34,079 nucleotides of DNA from CAJKWP01 sp964554475 (GTDB lineage: Bacteria > Bacillota > Clostridia > Christensenellales > UBA1242). Below, one piece after another: positions 1-8,291 of this stretch (positions within the stretch are counted from its first letter, which is position 1; every line of letters begins with the position of its first letter). The notes beneath the pieces were generated by a model that was not told the origin of the DNA, did not search any database, and worked only from the letters and a program-made list of their open reading frames with translations. The position numbers were made by a program, and so were the translations under genes. Location of the stretch: NCBI GenBank assembly GCA_964554475.1, contig CAZKOT010000011.1, positions 1-34,079 of the forward strand, written 5' to 3'.

Positions 1-246
<246 letters not shown>

Positions 247-386
247 AAGAGTAATCTTTAAGTCGAGGGCAGTAGTGTAACTGCTCAGTTGTTGAAAAAT
301 CAACTTTAAAAAATTTTCAAGCAACTTTCAGTTGCTTAAGTAGCACTAAAAAATCAATCTATCATTCAATTTAATAGTTTAAAAAC

Positions 387-419
387 AAAGCACATTGAAA
401 TTTCAATGTGCTTTTTTTT
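387..419 (+). terminator. Intrinsic terminator after 16S rRNA
   Basis: A perfect 14-base inverted repeat (387-400 with 401-414, arm AAAGCACATTGAAA) runs straight into a T tract. It lies about 140 bases after the 16S 3' end. Smaller hairpins precede it, for example AAGCAAC and GTTGCTT at 319-337 around a TTTCA loop, possibly precursor-processing stems. The terminator implies that the transcript ends here and does not continue to 23S. Confidence 0.85.
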
Positions 420-483
420 TGATTTTTATAATTTTGAAGGAATTATTTTTTACATTGTCTTATAAAAAGTAGATTTTAAATTA

Positions 484-996
484 TTAGACGCTCAAGCAAA
501 AATCTTTGTTTGAAGCAGTTTTATTTCTGACAATTTCAATCATACCAATTTCTTCAAAATATTCTTGAATTAATTGAAAAACAATTTTTATTTCTTTCTG
601 AAATTTTTTAATAATTTCTTCTGTTTGAGGGAGTTCTTCAAGGTCAAATAACATATTGTTTTCAAAAGCTTTTGAAATTTTTTCAAGAATTGGAGGTTTA
701 ACATCTTCAATAATCATTTTTAAAATTTTTGTTTGATAATTATTTTCATCAGCGAGCAAATCAAAATGTTTTGCATAATAAGAATCATTGTTAATAACAT
801 ATTTTCTAAAATAAGTGTTAAGAAGAAGGGGAAGTTTTTTCTCATTCTCTTCATCTAAAGTTATTTCATTTTTTTCAAGTTTACTTTTTAATTTATTAAC
901 AAACACTTCTGAAGTGAAAACTAAAGGCATGTCAAAAAGTGTATTTTTTGCATTTTCTAAAATTTTTTCAAATTGATTGGTTTGTTCATTATTCAT
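484..996 (-). CDS. Hypothetical protein, acidic helical (170 aa)
   Basis: I do not recognise this family. The 170-residue product is rich in Glu, Lys, Asn and Ile, looks mostly helical, and has no signal peptide, membrane span or known catalytic motif. The ATG start at 996 is supported by an AAAGGAGA ribosome binding site about eight bases upstream. It stands alone, facing the 16S terminator on one side and 323 bases of non-coding DNA on the other. A real gene is likely because of the good ribosome binding site and the length, but its function is unknown. Confidence 0.7.
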   Translation of the reverse strand: MNNEQTNQFEKILENAKNTLFDMPLVFTSEVFVNKLKSKLEKNEITLDEENEKKLPLLLNTYFRKYVINNDSYYAKHFDLLADENNYQTKILKMIIEDVKPPILEKISKAFENNMLFDLEELPQTEEIIKKFQKEIKIVFQLIQEYFEEIGMIEIVRNKTASNKDFCLSV

Positions 997-1319
997 TTTT
1001 TTTCTCCTTTTTAAAATAATTTTTACTTAAAAAAATCTATTAACTTACAACTAAAAATTTTAAAATTTTTTAACTCATAGTTTTAGTGATTTTTTAAAGG
1101 TAATATAAATAATATTGCATTATCATGTTTTTGTCAAGATGTAAAACTTTAAAACATAACCATTTGCTACTAAAAACAGGTTATTTTTAATATTAAAAAA
1201 TGCTATTTGGAAAGCGTAATTATTTCTTAAATAATTAAAAAATTTTAAAATCATATTTAAATAATTCAATAAAAAATAATTTCACTATAACACTTAATAA
1301 TCAATTACAAAACTAAAGA
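997..1319. other. Non-coding AT-rich stretch
   Basis: There is no credible ORF, RNA gene or strong hairpin with a T tract here. The stretch is almost pure A and T with short A/T palindromes. The 5' leader and promoter of the gene ending at 484 must lie here; the TATAAA-like boxes are too many in such DNA to choose one. Confidence 0.6.
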
Positions 1320-1814
1320 TTAATCAATTAATCCACCTATATGAACAACATTAATTTTTGAATTGATTTTTTTTGCTATTTTTAAAACAGCAATGTCATC
1401 ATCAATTAAATAAATTATTTGATTTTCAATTAAATGCTTTTTAATAAAATTGGCCTTAATTGCTTTTTTTTCATCTGTTTTTGTACTCAACTTCTGTTGA
1501 TTAATAATAAAAATATTTTCATTTTTTAAAAAAGGAGCGTTTTTTTTAAGCCATAAAACTTTCTCTTCTTTTTGCTGGTCAAAATTACAAATGCTTAAAA
1601 TACAAACGATAATATTTTTTTCTTTTGACAATTCTTTCATTAAGTTCAAAGTCTTTTTAATAGGTTTTTTGTTAAAAAAATAATTTTTAGCATAATTTCG
1701 AATAAATTCTTCTTCAAAAAAATACTCGGCTAAAACGCCGTCCATATCAAAATATACCCTTATATTATTATTTTTTGAAGATTCGATTATCTCTCTTTTT
1801 ATTTCAGAAAGCAT
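1320..1814 (-). CDS. HAD-superfamily hydrolase, 5'(3')-nucleotidase-like
   Basis: Haloacid dehalogenase-fold phosphatase of 164 residues. Motif I is VYFDMDGVLAEY near residues 20-31; the two Asp of DMDGV would be the nucleophile and the acid/base. A motif II region follows in IIVCILSICN, a conserved Lys lies further on, and motif IV is IYLIDDDIAVL near residue 135, with the acidic pair that binds Mg2+. The short length and the DMDGVLA motif fit the deoxyribonucleotidase (NT5C-like) branch, but the substrate cannot be read from the sequence. The ribosome binding site before ATG 1814 is weak. No operon partner is adjacent. Confidence 0.8.
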   Translation of the reverse strand: MLSEIKREIIESSKNNNIRVYFDMDGVLAEYFFEEEFIRNYAKNYFFNKKPIKKTLNLMKELSKEKNIIVCILSICNFDQQKEEKVLWLKKNAPFLKNENIFIINQQKLSTKTDEKKAIKANFIKKHLIENQIIYLIDDDIAVLKIAKKINSKINVVHIGGLID

Positions 1815-1957
1815 TTATTACCAACTTTTTTATCTTTTCTATTTTTATTATACTATATTCATAAGCGATTTAGTAATTAATCATACTTTTATTTTTATTT
1901 TGCATTAATTAAGAAAAGATATATACTATTTTTGAAAAATCAATTTAAGAGGTAGAA

Positions 1958-2437
1958 ATGAATTCAGTTATTGTTTATTATTCAAATACAGGAAACAATA
2001 GAAGACTCGCAAAATACATAAAATCAAAAACCAAATGCGATATTTTTGAAGTTTTAGAAAAAAAGAAGCGAAAGGGTTATATGAAATTTGTTATTGAAAT
2101 GATTTTTGGAATTAAACCTAAACTTCAACCTTATAAAATTGACTTGAAAAAGTATGATAGAGTAATTATGATTGCTCCTTTTTGGTTTGGACAAATTGCA
2201 TCCCCCATGAGAGTTTTTATGAAAAATGAAAAAGAAAACATTAAAAAATATGCTTTTTTTTCAATTAGTGGTGGAAACGACAACGTTGAAAAACAACTTG
2301 AAAAAAACATGGGTAAAAAACCAACTTCAGCCAAACTTTTTTCAATTGTTGAAACATTTGGTAAAGTTGATACAGATGTCTTATCAGATAAACAATTTGA
2401 TAAATTTAAACCCAAAATTGACCAAATTTTTCAATAA
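1958..2437 (+). CDS. Flavodoxin-like protein
   Basis: A single flavodoxin-fold domain of 159 residues. The N-terminal strand and phosphate-binding loop VYYSNTGNNRRLA (about 6-18) matches the FMN phosphate site of flavodoxins (S/T-x-T-G-x-T-like). A later loop near residues 72-82 (APFWFGQIASPM) is in the place of the first isoalloxazine-contacting loop, and SGGNDN near 105 is in the place of the second. It is probably a cytosolic FMN electron carrier or small flavodoxin-like reductase. The start has a GAGGT ribosome binding site and a TATACT box upstream. A terminator follows at 2497, so it is a single-gene unit. Confidence 0.85.
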   Translation: MNSVIVYYSNTGNNRRLAKYIKSKTKCDIFEVLEKKKRKGYMKFVIEMIFGIKPKLQPYKIDLKKYDRVIMIAPFWFGQIASPMRVFMKNEKENIKKYAFFSISGGNDNVEKQLEKNMGKKPTSAKLFSIVETFGKVDTDVLSDKQFDKFKPKIDQIFQ

Positions 2438-2496
2438 ATAATTAAAAGAAGATTTTTGCTCGGGAGTTATGACACTTATTTAAGTGAAACTAAACG

Positions 2497-2525
2497 AATT
2501 ATCACATTAGGTGATAATTTTTATT
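2497..2525 (+). terminator. Intrinsic terminator after the flavodoxin gene
   Basis: Stem AATTATCAC (2497-2505) pairs with GTGATAATT (2511-2519) around an ATTAG loop, followed by T residues. Confidence 0.75.
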
Positions 2526-2658
2526 AATAATATTAAAATCAAATTGTCTAAACTCTTATAATTTTTAATACCCAATTCAAACAAAATAATAATATGAAAC
2601 TAATTGACGAATTAAACAATTAAAAATGTTTAATTTGGTTTAGAAAGTGTGCTAATAT

Positions 2659-3582
2659 ATGTGTGTGATTAATGTAAAAAATCTTGTTGTTAACTATGGC
2701 AACTTTCAAGCAGTTAAAGATATTTCCTTTAAAATAAAAAAGGGTGAACTTTTTGCACTTTTAGGGACAAATGGTGCAGGTAAAACAACAACAATAAACG
2801 TTCTCTTATCACTTAAAGCAAAACAAGGAGGAGAAGTTTTTATTGAGGGAAATAACATTGAAGAAAAAAACTCACGTGAAAAAATTTCCGCTGTTTTTCA
2901 AACAAGCGTTCTTGATAATTTATTAACTGTTAAAGAAAATCTTTGGACAAGAGGAAGTTTGTATAATCTTTCAAATGAAAAGTTACAGGAAAGAATTAAA
3001 TTTTATAGCGAAAAACTGGAGTTTACAGATATTTTAAACAAACGTTATGGAAAACTTTCGGGCGGACAAAAACGAAAAGTTGACGTTGCAAGAGCATTAA
3101 TGACAGAACCTCAACTTTTAATTTTGGATGAGCCAACAACAGGACTTGATCCTAAAACAAGAAAAATTCTTTGGCGTGTTCTGGAAGAAATTCAAAAAGA
3201 AAAAGGAATGACAATTCTTTTAACAACTCATTATATGGAAGAAGCAGCGAATGCTGACAATGTTGTTATTATGCATGAGGGTGTGATTAAGGCAACGGGA
3301 ACTCCCGGAACTCTTAAAGAAAAATATGCCTATGATACATTGAAAATTTATTATAAACCAGAAAATCTTGAAGAAATTAAAAAGCTTATTATAAAGTTTA
3401 AATATAAAACAATGGTTGATTTTTTAGAAATTAAAATTAAGGTTTTTAATAACGCATTATATGATTTTTTAAATTTAATAAAAGAAAAAATTGAAAGCTT
3501 TGAACTAATTAAGGGTGATATGGACACGGTTTTTTTAAATGTTACTGGACAAACAAAATTGGAGGATGATATTTATGTTTAA
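2659..3582 (+). CDS. ABC transporter ATP-binding protein (ABC-2 exporter, DrrA/CcmA type)
   Basis: Nucleotide-binding subunit of an ABC-2 type exporter, 307 residues. It has Walker A GTNGAGKTT near residues 37-45, signature LSGGQKRKVDVARAL near 135, Walker B LLILDEPTTGLDP near 155, and the switch His in TTHYMEEA. The C-terminal extension of about 90 residues is typical of the DrrA-like group. It acts on the cytoplasmic face with the permease encoded next, which overlaps it by 8 bases. The start is uncertain: ATG 2659 has no ribosome binding site, while a TAATAT box at 2653-2658 would place the transcript start at GTG 2665, giving the more family-like N terminus MINVKNL. The exported substrate is unknown. 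Confidence 0.93.
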   Translation: MCVINVKNLVVNYGNFQAVKDISFKIKKGELFALLGTNGAGKTTTINVLLSLKAKQGGEVFIEGNNIEEKNSREKISAVFQTSVLDNLLTVKENLWTRGSLYNLSNEKLQERIKFYSEKLEFTDILNKRYGKLSGGQKRKVDVARALMTEPQLLILDEPTTGLDPKTRKILWRVLEEIQKEKGMTILLTTHYMEEAANADNVVIMHEGVIKATGTPGTLKEKYAYDTLKIYYKPENLEEIKKLIIKFKYKTMVDFLEIKIKVFNNALYDFLNLIKEKIESFELIKGDMDTVFLNVTGQTKLEDDIYV

Positions 3583-4507
3583 AAGAATTACGGCACGGTC
3601 AATTGGTGCTTTAACATTACGTAACATGAAATGTTTTTTTCGTGATAAAGCTGCTGTCTTTTTTTCATTTCTTTCTCCTTTAATTATTCTTTTGCTTTAT
3701 GTCCTTTTTTTAGGCGATATTCAAAGTAATGGAATAAATGAAATTTTGAATTCTATTTCCGAAGAACATCCTGAATTAATTTATAATCCTGATTTAATTA
3801 AGCCTTTTGTTTCTTCATGGTTAATTTGTGGCGTTTTAGCCGTTTCAAGTATTACTGTAACACTTGGGACTGCTTATGTTATGGTCAATGATCAGGTAAG
3901 AAATATTAACAGTGATTTTAACACGTCACCAGTGAGTAAATTTTCAATTCTTTTAAGTTATTTTTTTTCGACATTAATTATTTCAATTTTAATTAATTTG
4001 GGAATTTTAATAATAGGTCAAGTATATCTTCTTTTAACGGGCGGATTTTTTATGGGCACTCTTAATCTGCTCGGCATTATAGGGGTAATACTTCTTTCAC
4101 TTTTTTCATCTGCTTTTTTAGTTGTATTCATTGCTTCGTTAATAAAAAGTGAAAACGCATATGGTGCTCTATCAACCATTGTCGGTACTCTTATTGGTTT
4201 TCTTATTGGTGCGTACATGCCGATTAGCATGTTTCCAGTTCCTATTCAATTCATTTCAAACATTATTCCCGGCTCTCATTCAAATGCACTATTGAAAAAT
4301 TTAATTATGGAAGATTATTTAAAAAATTTATTGCCCGGTGCCCCCGAAAATGTTTTAGATATTATTAGGGATAGTATGTCTATAAATATCTACCTAGGTG
4401 ATGCGAAAATTCCAATTTGGGCAATGTTTGTAACAGTGGGAGTTTCAATTATTGTTTTTATGCTGATAAATCTAATGCTTTATATGCGAAAACGAAAAAT
4501 GAAATAA
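3575..4507 (+). CDS. ABC-2 type transporter permease
   Basis: Membrane subunit of the exporter, about 310 residues with six hydrophobic segments: one N-terminal, a large extracytoplasmic loop, four closely spaced segments in the middle, and one at the C terminus ending in the basic tail YMRKRKMK. This is the usual ABC-2 permease layout. The start at ATG 3575 is chosen because GGAGG lies at 3561-3565, so the gene overlaps the ATPase stop by 8 bases and is probably translationally coupled to it. Earlier in-frame starts have no ribosome binding site. A terminator follows at 4536. Drug, lipid or peptide export are all possible. Confidence 0.9.
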   Translation: MFKRITARSIGALTLRNMKCFFRDKAAVFFSFLSPLIILLLYVLFLGDIQSNGINEILNSISEEHPELIYNPDLIKPFVSSWLICGVLAVSSITVTLGTAYVMVNDQVRNINSDFNTSPVSKFSILLSYFFSTLIISILINLGILIIGQVYLLLTGGFFMGTLNLLGIIGVILLSLFSSAFLVVFIASLIKSENAYGALSTIVGTLIGFLIGAYMPISMFPVPIQFISNIIPGSHSNALLKNLIMEDYLKNLLPGAPENVLDIIRDSMSINIYLGDAKIPIWAMFVTVGVSIIVFMLINLMLYMRKRKMK

Positions 4508-4812
4508 TGAGTGATATGCTAAGTTGTAATTTCTTAAAAACAGTTTTTGCTGACTGTTTTTTTATTACTAAAAAAATAATTGAATTCTTTGTGAAACAAA
4601 AAAATTGTGAAACATTGATATAATCAATTATATAACGTGAAACCTAATCATTTGATATTTTCAGTTCCACAATTTTTTTATTTTATTTCAATTATTATAA
4701 TTTTTGTTAAAGAATTTTTGATTTTCACTTTGTAGGTTCTTTTTTAAGTGATAAAATAAACTTGTTTTTAAGATACTTAAAAAATTATTAATAAAAAAAG
4801 GAAAATGACTTC
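4508..4812. other. Intergenic region
   Basis: It contains the ABC-operon terminator near its left end and then AT-rich DNA with no convincing ORF. The promoter of the gene at 4813 must lie in the right part; an AAAAAGGA ribosome binding site is at about 4795-4802. I see no RNA gene or riboswitch. Confidence 0.55.
4536..4564 (+). terminator. Intrinsic terminator after the ABC transporter genes
   Basis: Stem AAAAACAG (4536-4543) pairs with CTGTTTTT (4554-4561), followed by more T residues. Confidence 0.7.
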
Positions 4813-5244
4813 ATGATAAAAACAACTTATAAAGATTTATTAGTAAATATGGGGGGAAAAAACCAAGATTTAAATTTATCAGTATTAATTGAATTTAAAA
4901 ACAACGGAGATGGCAATTGTGCAAACGTAAAAATGTTTGACCTAAAAACAAAAGACGGAAGAGAATCATTTAAAAAAGCAATTTTGAAAATTGAAGAATT
5001 TGATGAATTTGATTTTTCAGAACAAAGTATTAAAGAAATTTTTACTTTTTTAAGTTGGCACCATGGGCAAGGAATTGCTATTGGAATTGAAAAAAACAAT
5101 ATGACTGGAAAAAAATGCATTGTTGTTAACGGTGAGGGTGAAAAAGAGCCTTCCATCACCGGACAAACAATTTTTGAAATTCCGCAAAAGGATAATATTA
5201 ATATTCACTCAACTTTTGAATTTGTTGCTGGGGTTGGCATTTAA
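4813..5244 (+). CDS. Hypothetical protein (143 aa)
   Basis: I do not recognise this family. The product is a soluble, acidic protein of 143 residues with alternating strand-like and helical stretches, no signal peptide, no membrane segment and no evident nucleotide-binding or metal motif. The Gly-rich end (FEFVAGVGI) and SWHHGQGIAIGI near residues 78-89 are the most distinctive parts. The start ATG 4813 follows AAGGA. A strong terminator lies directly after it, so it is a single-gene unit. The antisense ORF over the same region is a shadow. Confidence 0.75.
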   Translation: MIKTTYKDLLVNMGGKNQDLNLSVLIEFKNNGDGNCANVKMFDLKTKDGRESFKKAILKIEEFDEFDFSEQSIKEIFTFLSWHHGQGIAIGIEKNNMTGKKCIVVNGEGEKEPSITGQTIFEIPQKDNINIHSTFEFVAGVGI

Positions 5245-5268
5245 TGATTAAAAAATATATGGATAAAC

Positions 5269-5301
5269 AAAAAACTTCTTTTAAAATGGAAGTTTTTTTT
5301 T
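5269..5301 (+). terminator. Intrinsic terminator after the 4813 gene
   Basis: Stem AAAAAACTTC (5269-5278) pairs with GAAGTTTTTT (5289-5298), followed by T residues. Stem and loop are almost identical to the terminator at 24116-24150 read on the minus strand. Confidence 0.85.
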
Positions 5302-5366
5302 ATATTTTTACTGTTGAGTTATATTTAATTTCTTTTAAAAATAATAATCTATATATTTAAATGTTG

Positions 5367-5798
5367 TTACTTCCCTGTGGAACCGAAACCGCCATCACTT
5401 CTTTCTGTTAATTCAAGTTTATCCGTTATGACAACTTTGGCAGATATAACGGGGCGTAAAATTAATTGAAAATATCTTCCGGGCAAAATTAGGTCGGGTT
5501 TAGTTTTGTCAATTTTTAAAACTCCGACTTTTAACTCTCCTGTGTAATTAGGGTCAATAACACCGAAAGAATTTGCAATGACATAACCGGTTTTTGAAAA
5601 TGAACTACGGGGAACTAAATCCGCATAAAATCCTTTTGGCGGTGTGATTGCAATCCCTGTTCCATAAAATGTTGTTTCACCATTTTTTGAATCAATATGG
5701 GTTAGTGTTACATCGAAACCAATATCATCAATATGTGCTTTTGAAGGTGTTACAGCATCTTCTCTTAATTTTTTGATTTTTAAAACATTTTCTTGCAT
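5367..5798 (-). CDS. dut: dUTP diphosphatase (dUTPase)
   Basis: Homotrimeric dUTPase that converts dUTP to dUMP and pyrophosphate, keeping uracil out of DNA and supplying the dTMP precursor. All five family motifs are visible in 143 residues: motif 1 AHIDDIGFDV (about 21-30), motif 2 PRSSFSKTG with the phosphate-binding Ser, motif 3 GVIDPNYTGEL with the catalytic-water Asp, motif 4 GRYFQLIL, and the flexible C-terminal motif 5 RSDGGFGSTGK that closes over the substrate. Motif 5 usually starts R-G-x-GGFGSTG; here it is R-S-D. Length is normal. GGAGA precedes the ATG. It diverges from recD2, sharing a short intergenic region. Confidence 0.96.
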   Translation of the reverse strand: MQENVLKIKKLREDAVTPSKAHIDDIGFDVTLTHIDSKNGETTFYGTGIAITPPKGFYADLVPRSSFSKTGYVIANSFGVIDPNYTGELKVGVLKIDKTKPDLILPGRYFQLILRPVISAKVVITDKLELTERSDGGFGSTGK

Positions 5799-5879
5799 TT
5801 TTTCTCCATAATATAAAATTAGTTTAACAAATAAATGAATAATTTTAAAATGTTTTATTCATGTTGAAGTCAAATTTAT

Positions 5880-5914
5880 TTGCCCTTTAGTTTTTTTTTC
5901 GTTAAAATTATTTT
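5880..5914 (+). promoter_or_regulatory. Promoter for recD2, leaderless geometry
   Basis: -35 TTGCCC (5880-5885), 17-base spacer, -10 TAAAAT (5903-5908). The expected transcript start, about seven bases after the -10, coincides with the ATG at 5915. No Shine-Dalgarno sequence precedes this ATG, so a leaderless mRNA is likely. Confidence 0.6.
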
Positions 5915-8143
5915 ATGACAATTGAAGGCGTGATCGAAAATGTTGTTTTTCGTAATGAAGAAAACGGTTATACTGTTGCCAAACTTTTAGGTGAAAATAA
6001 AAAATTTACTGTGGTTGGCAAATTTATGCAAGTTGCAGTTGGTGAAAACGTTAAACTTGAGGGAAATTTTGTAACAAATTCTCGTTACGGAGAGCAATTT
6101 TCTTTTGATGCTTATGAGATTATTTATCCAAAAACTCTTGCAGGAATTGAAAAATATTTGGGTAGTGGTTTGATTCGTGGAGTTGGACCTGTTACAGCAA
6201 AATCAATTGTTAAAGAATTTAAGCATGACACATTAACAATTATAGAATATGCACCAGAAAAACTTGAAAAAATTCACGGGATAAGTAAGAAAAAAGCTCA
6301 AGGAATTGGAGAAAGTTTTAAAGATACTAAAAAAATTCAAGCTGCGGTAATTTTTTTGCAAAACTATAATATTACAGTCCATATGGCAATTAAAATTTAT
6401 GAAAAATATCATGAAAAAACAATTGAAGTTGTTAAACAAAATCCTTATAAATTAATTGAAGATGTTGACGGAATAGGTTTTCATACTGCAGACACCATTG
6501 CAAAAAATATGGGTATTGATTCAAAAAGCAAATTTCGTGCTCGCGCGGGAATTTTGCACCAACTTGAACAAAACAGTGAAAAAACGGGTAATACTTATAT
6601 CTATAAGCAAATTTTGCTTTCTGAAGTCGCAAAACTTTTAGAATTAGACAGAGTTGAAAATTTAGACCTATTAGAAAGCGTTTTAGATGATTTAAAACTT
6701 GAAAAAATAATAATGGATTTTTTTCAAGAAAAAAAACATGTAATTATGCTTTCAAAGTACTATTTTATTGAAAAAGCAATTGCACAAAAACTATGTCTTT
6801 TAAATGCAATGGCAAAAGAAAATAATCACAATGTTTCAAAAGATATTAACTGCTTTGAAACAATTAATTCAATAAAACTTCATGAGGTACAAAAAAAAGC
6901 AATTGAAATGGCAGTTAATAGTGGTGTAAGCATAATAACAGGTGGACCTGGGACAGGAAAAACAACAATTATTAAATGTATTATAAATATTTTAAATCAA
7001 ATGGGACAAAAAGTAATGCTTATGGCTCCAACGGGCAGAGCGGCAAAACGTCTTAATGAAAGCACTGGCTATCAAACAAGCACAATTCATAGAGCACTTG
7101 AATTAGATTTTCGAAATCGGGGAGCATTCCTTTACAATGAAACCAACCCTTTAAAAACTGACGCAATTATTATTGATGAAGTTTCAATGGTTGATGTAAT
7201 GCTTGCAAACAATCTTTTAAAAGCGCTTCCTCGTGATTGTCATTTAATTTTAGTGGGCGACAAAGACCAACTTCCAAGTGTGGGTGCAGGTAATGTTTTA
7301 GACGATATTTTAAAAAGTGAAATTTTTTCTGTTACACATTTGACAAAAATTTTTCGTCAAGAAGACAGTGGACTCATTATTCCAAATGCTCACCTTATAA
7401 ATAAAGGTGAAATGCCAGTTTTTGACAATTCCGGTAAGGATTTTTTCTTTGAACAAAAAATAGAAAATCATGAAATTGCAAAAAGCATTATCGAACTTGT
7501 TACCTCACGCATTCCAAATTTTAAAAAAATTGACAATTCAAAAATTCAAATTCTAACCTCTCTTAAAGCAGGAATTAGTGGCGCAAATTCTTTAAATCAA
7601 GAACTTCAACAAAAATTAAATCCTCCTTCAATAAATAAAATGGAATTAACAATTGGAACAAACATTTTAAGAGAGGGCGACAAAGTTATGCACATTGCAA
7701 ACAATTATAATTTAAACTGGAAACGCCAAAATGGTTATTTAGTGGAAGAAGGTGCAGGAGTTTTTAATGGAGATATGGGTTACATCCACAAAATAGATCG
7801 TCAAAACGGAGAAACAACGGTTTGGTTTGATGACGGACGGGAGTGCGTTTACCCTCGAACAGAGGTTGCCTCACTTGTTTTAGCATACGCAATTACAATT
7901 CATAAGAGTCAGGGAAGCGAGTTTGAAGTTGTTGTTATTCCCGTTATTGCCGGACCCAAAATGATTTTGACCCGTAATTTGATTTATACAGCAGTTACAA
8001 GAGCAAAACACATGGTTGTTTTAGTGGGAGATAAGAAAAATTTAAAAAGAATGATTGATAATAATTATACACTTGTTCGTTTGACTATGTTAAAAAATTT
8101 TTTGCTTGAGATGAATGAAAATGTGAAAGAAATGTTTTCTTAA
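5915..8143 (+). CDS. recD2: ATP-dependent RecD2-type DNA helicase
   Basis: SF1B 5'-3' helicase of the RecD2 family, working without RecBC in replication-fork upkeep and repair. At 742 residues it has the usual RecD2 length. The N-terminal region has the OB-like start (about 1-65) and helix-hairpin-helix-type repeats (about 75-200, e.g. IHGISKKKAQGIG and VDGIGFHTADTIAKNMGI). The motor has Walker A GGPGTGKTT near residue 343, motif Ia APTGRAAKRL, Walker B IIIDEVSMVD near 418, motif III GDKDQLPSVGAG, and the C-terminal motifs with AITIHKSQGSEF and YTAVTRAK. The ATG has no ribosome binding site but sits where the transcript should start. Standalone unit. Confidence 0.96.
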   Translation: MTIEGVIENVVFRNEENGYTVAKLLGENKKFTVVGKFMQVAVGENVKLEGNFVTNSRYGEQFSFDAYEIIYPKTLAGIEKYLGSGLIRGVGPVTAKSIVKEFKHDTLTIIEYAPEKLEKIHGISKKKAQGIGESFKDTKKIQAAVIFLQNYNITVHMAIKIYEKYHEKTIEVVKQNPYKLIEDVDGIGFHTADTIAKNMGIDSKSKFRARAGILHQLEQNSEKTGNTYIYKQILLSEVAKLLELDRVENLDLLESVLDDLKLEKIIMDFFQEKKHVIMLSKYYFIEKAIAQKLCLLNAMAKENNHNVSKDINCFETINSIKLHEVQKKAIEMAVNSGVSIITGGPGTGKTTIIKCIINILNQMGQKVMLMAPTGRAAKRLNESTGYQTSTIHRALELDFRNRGAFLYNETNPLKTDAIIIDEVSMVDVMLANNLLKALPRDCHLILVGDKDQLPSVGAGNVLDDILKSEIFSVTHLTKIFRQEDSGLIIPNAHLINKGEMPVFDNSGKDFFFEQKIENHEIAKSIIELVTSRIPNFKKIDNSKIQILTSLKAGISGANSLNQELQQKLNPPSINKMELTIGTNILREGDKVMHIANNYNLNWKRQNGYLVEEGAGVFNGDMGYIHKIDRQNGETTVWFDDGRECVYPRTEVASLVLAYAITIHKSQGSEFEVVVIPVIAGPKMILTRNLIYTAVTRAKHMVVLVGDKKNLKRMIDNNYTLVRLTMLKNFLLEMNENVKEMFS

Positions 8144-8178
8144 TAAAATTTTCACTTATGAACTTGCCACTAATTTCA

Positions 8179-8211
8179 GCGAAAATTTCGCAATGAGTAA
8201 TGAAATTACTC
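8179..8211. other. Pair of small perfect hairpins between recD2 and the next gene
   Basis: GCGAAA and TTTCGC face each other at 8179-8191, directly followed by GAGTAAT, GAA loop, ATTACTC at 8195-8211. No T tract follows, so they are not clear terminators. They may be structured intergenic repeat DNA or take part in 3' end formation of recD2. Confidence 0.45.
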
Positions 8212-8225
8212 TTACAAATGGTCCC

Positions 8226-8255
8226 TTGACTTTTTATTTCATTTACTCTTATAAT
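8226..8255 (+). promoter_or_regulatory. Promoter of the E2-like gene
   Basis: -35 TTGACT (8226-8231), 18-base spacer, -10 TATAAT (8250-8255). Transcription would start near 8262, leaving a leader of about 30 bases with AAGAGGGG before the ATG at 8292. Confidence 0.75.
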
Positions 8256-8291
8256 TAAAACATTCAAATTCGTTAATAAAAAGAGGGGAAT

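Noticed and set aside
3539..3574. Upstream start of the ABC permease
   Set aside because: It has no ribosome binding site, adds residues not typical of the family and would overlap the ATPase gene more deeply; ATG 3575 has GGAGG.
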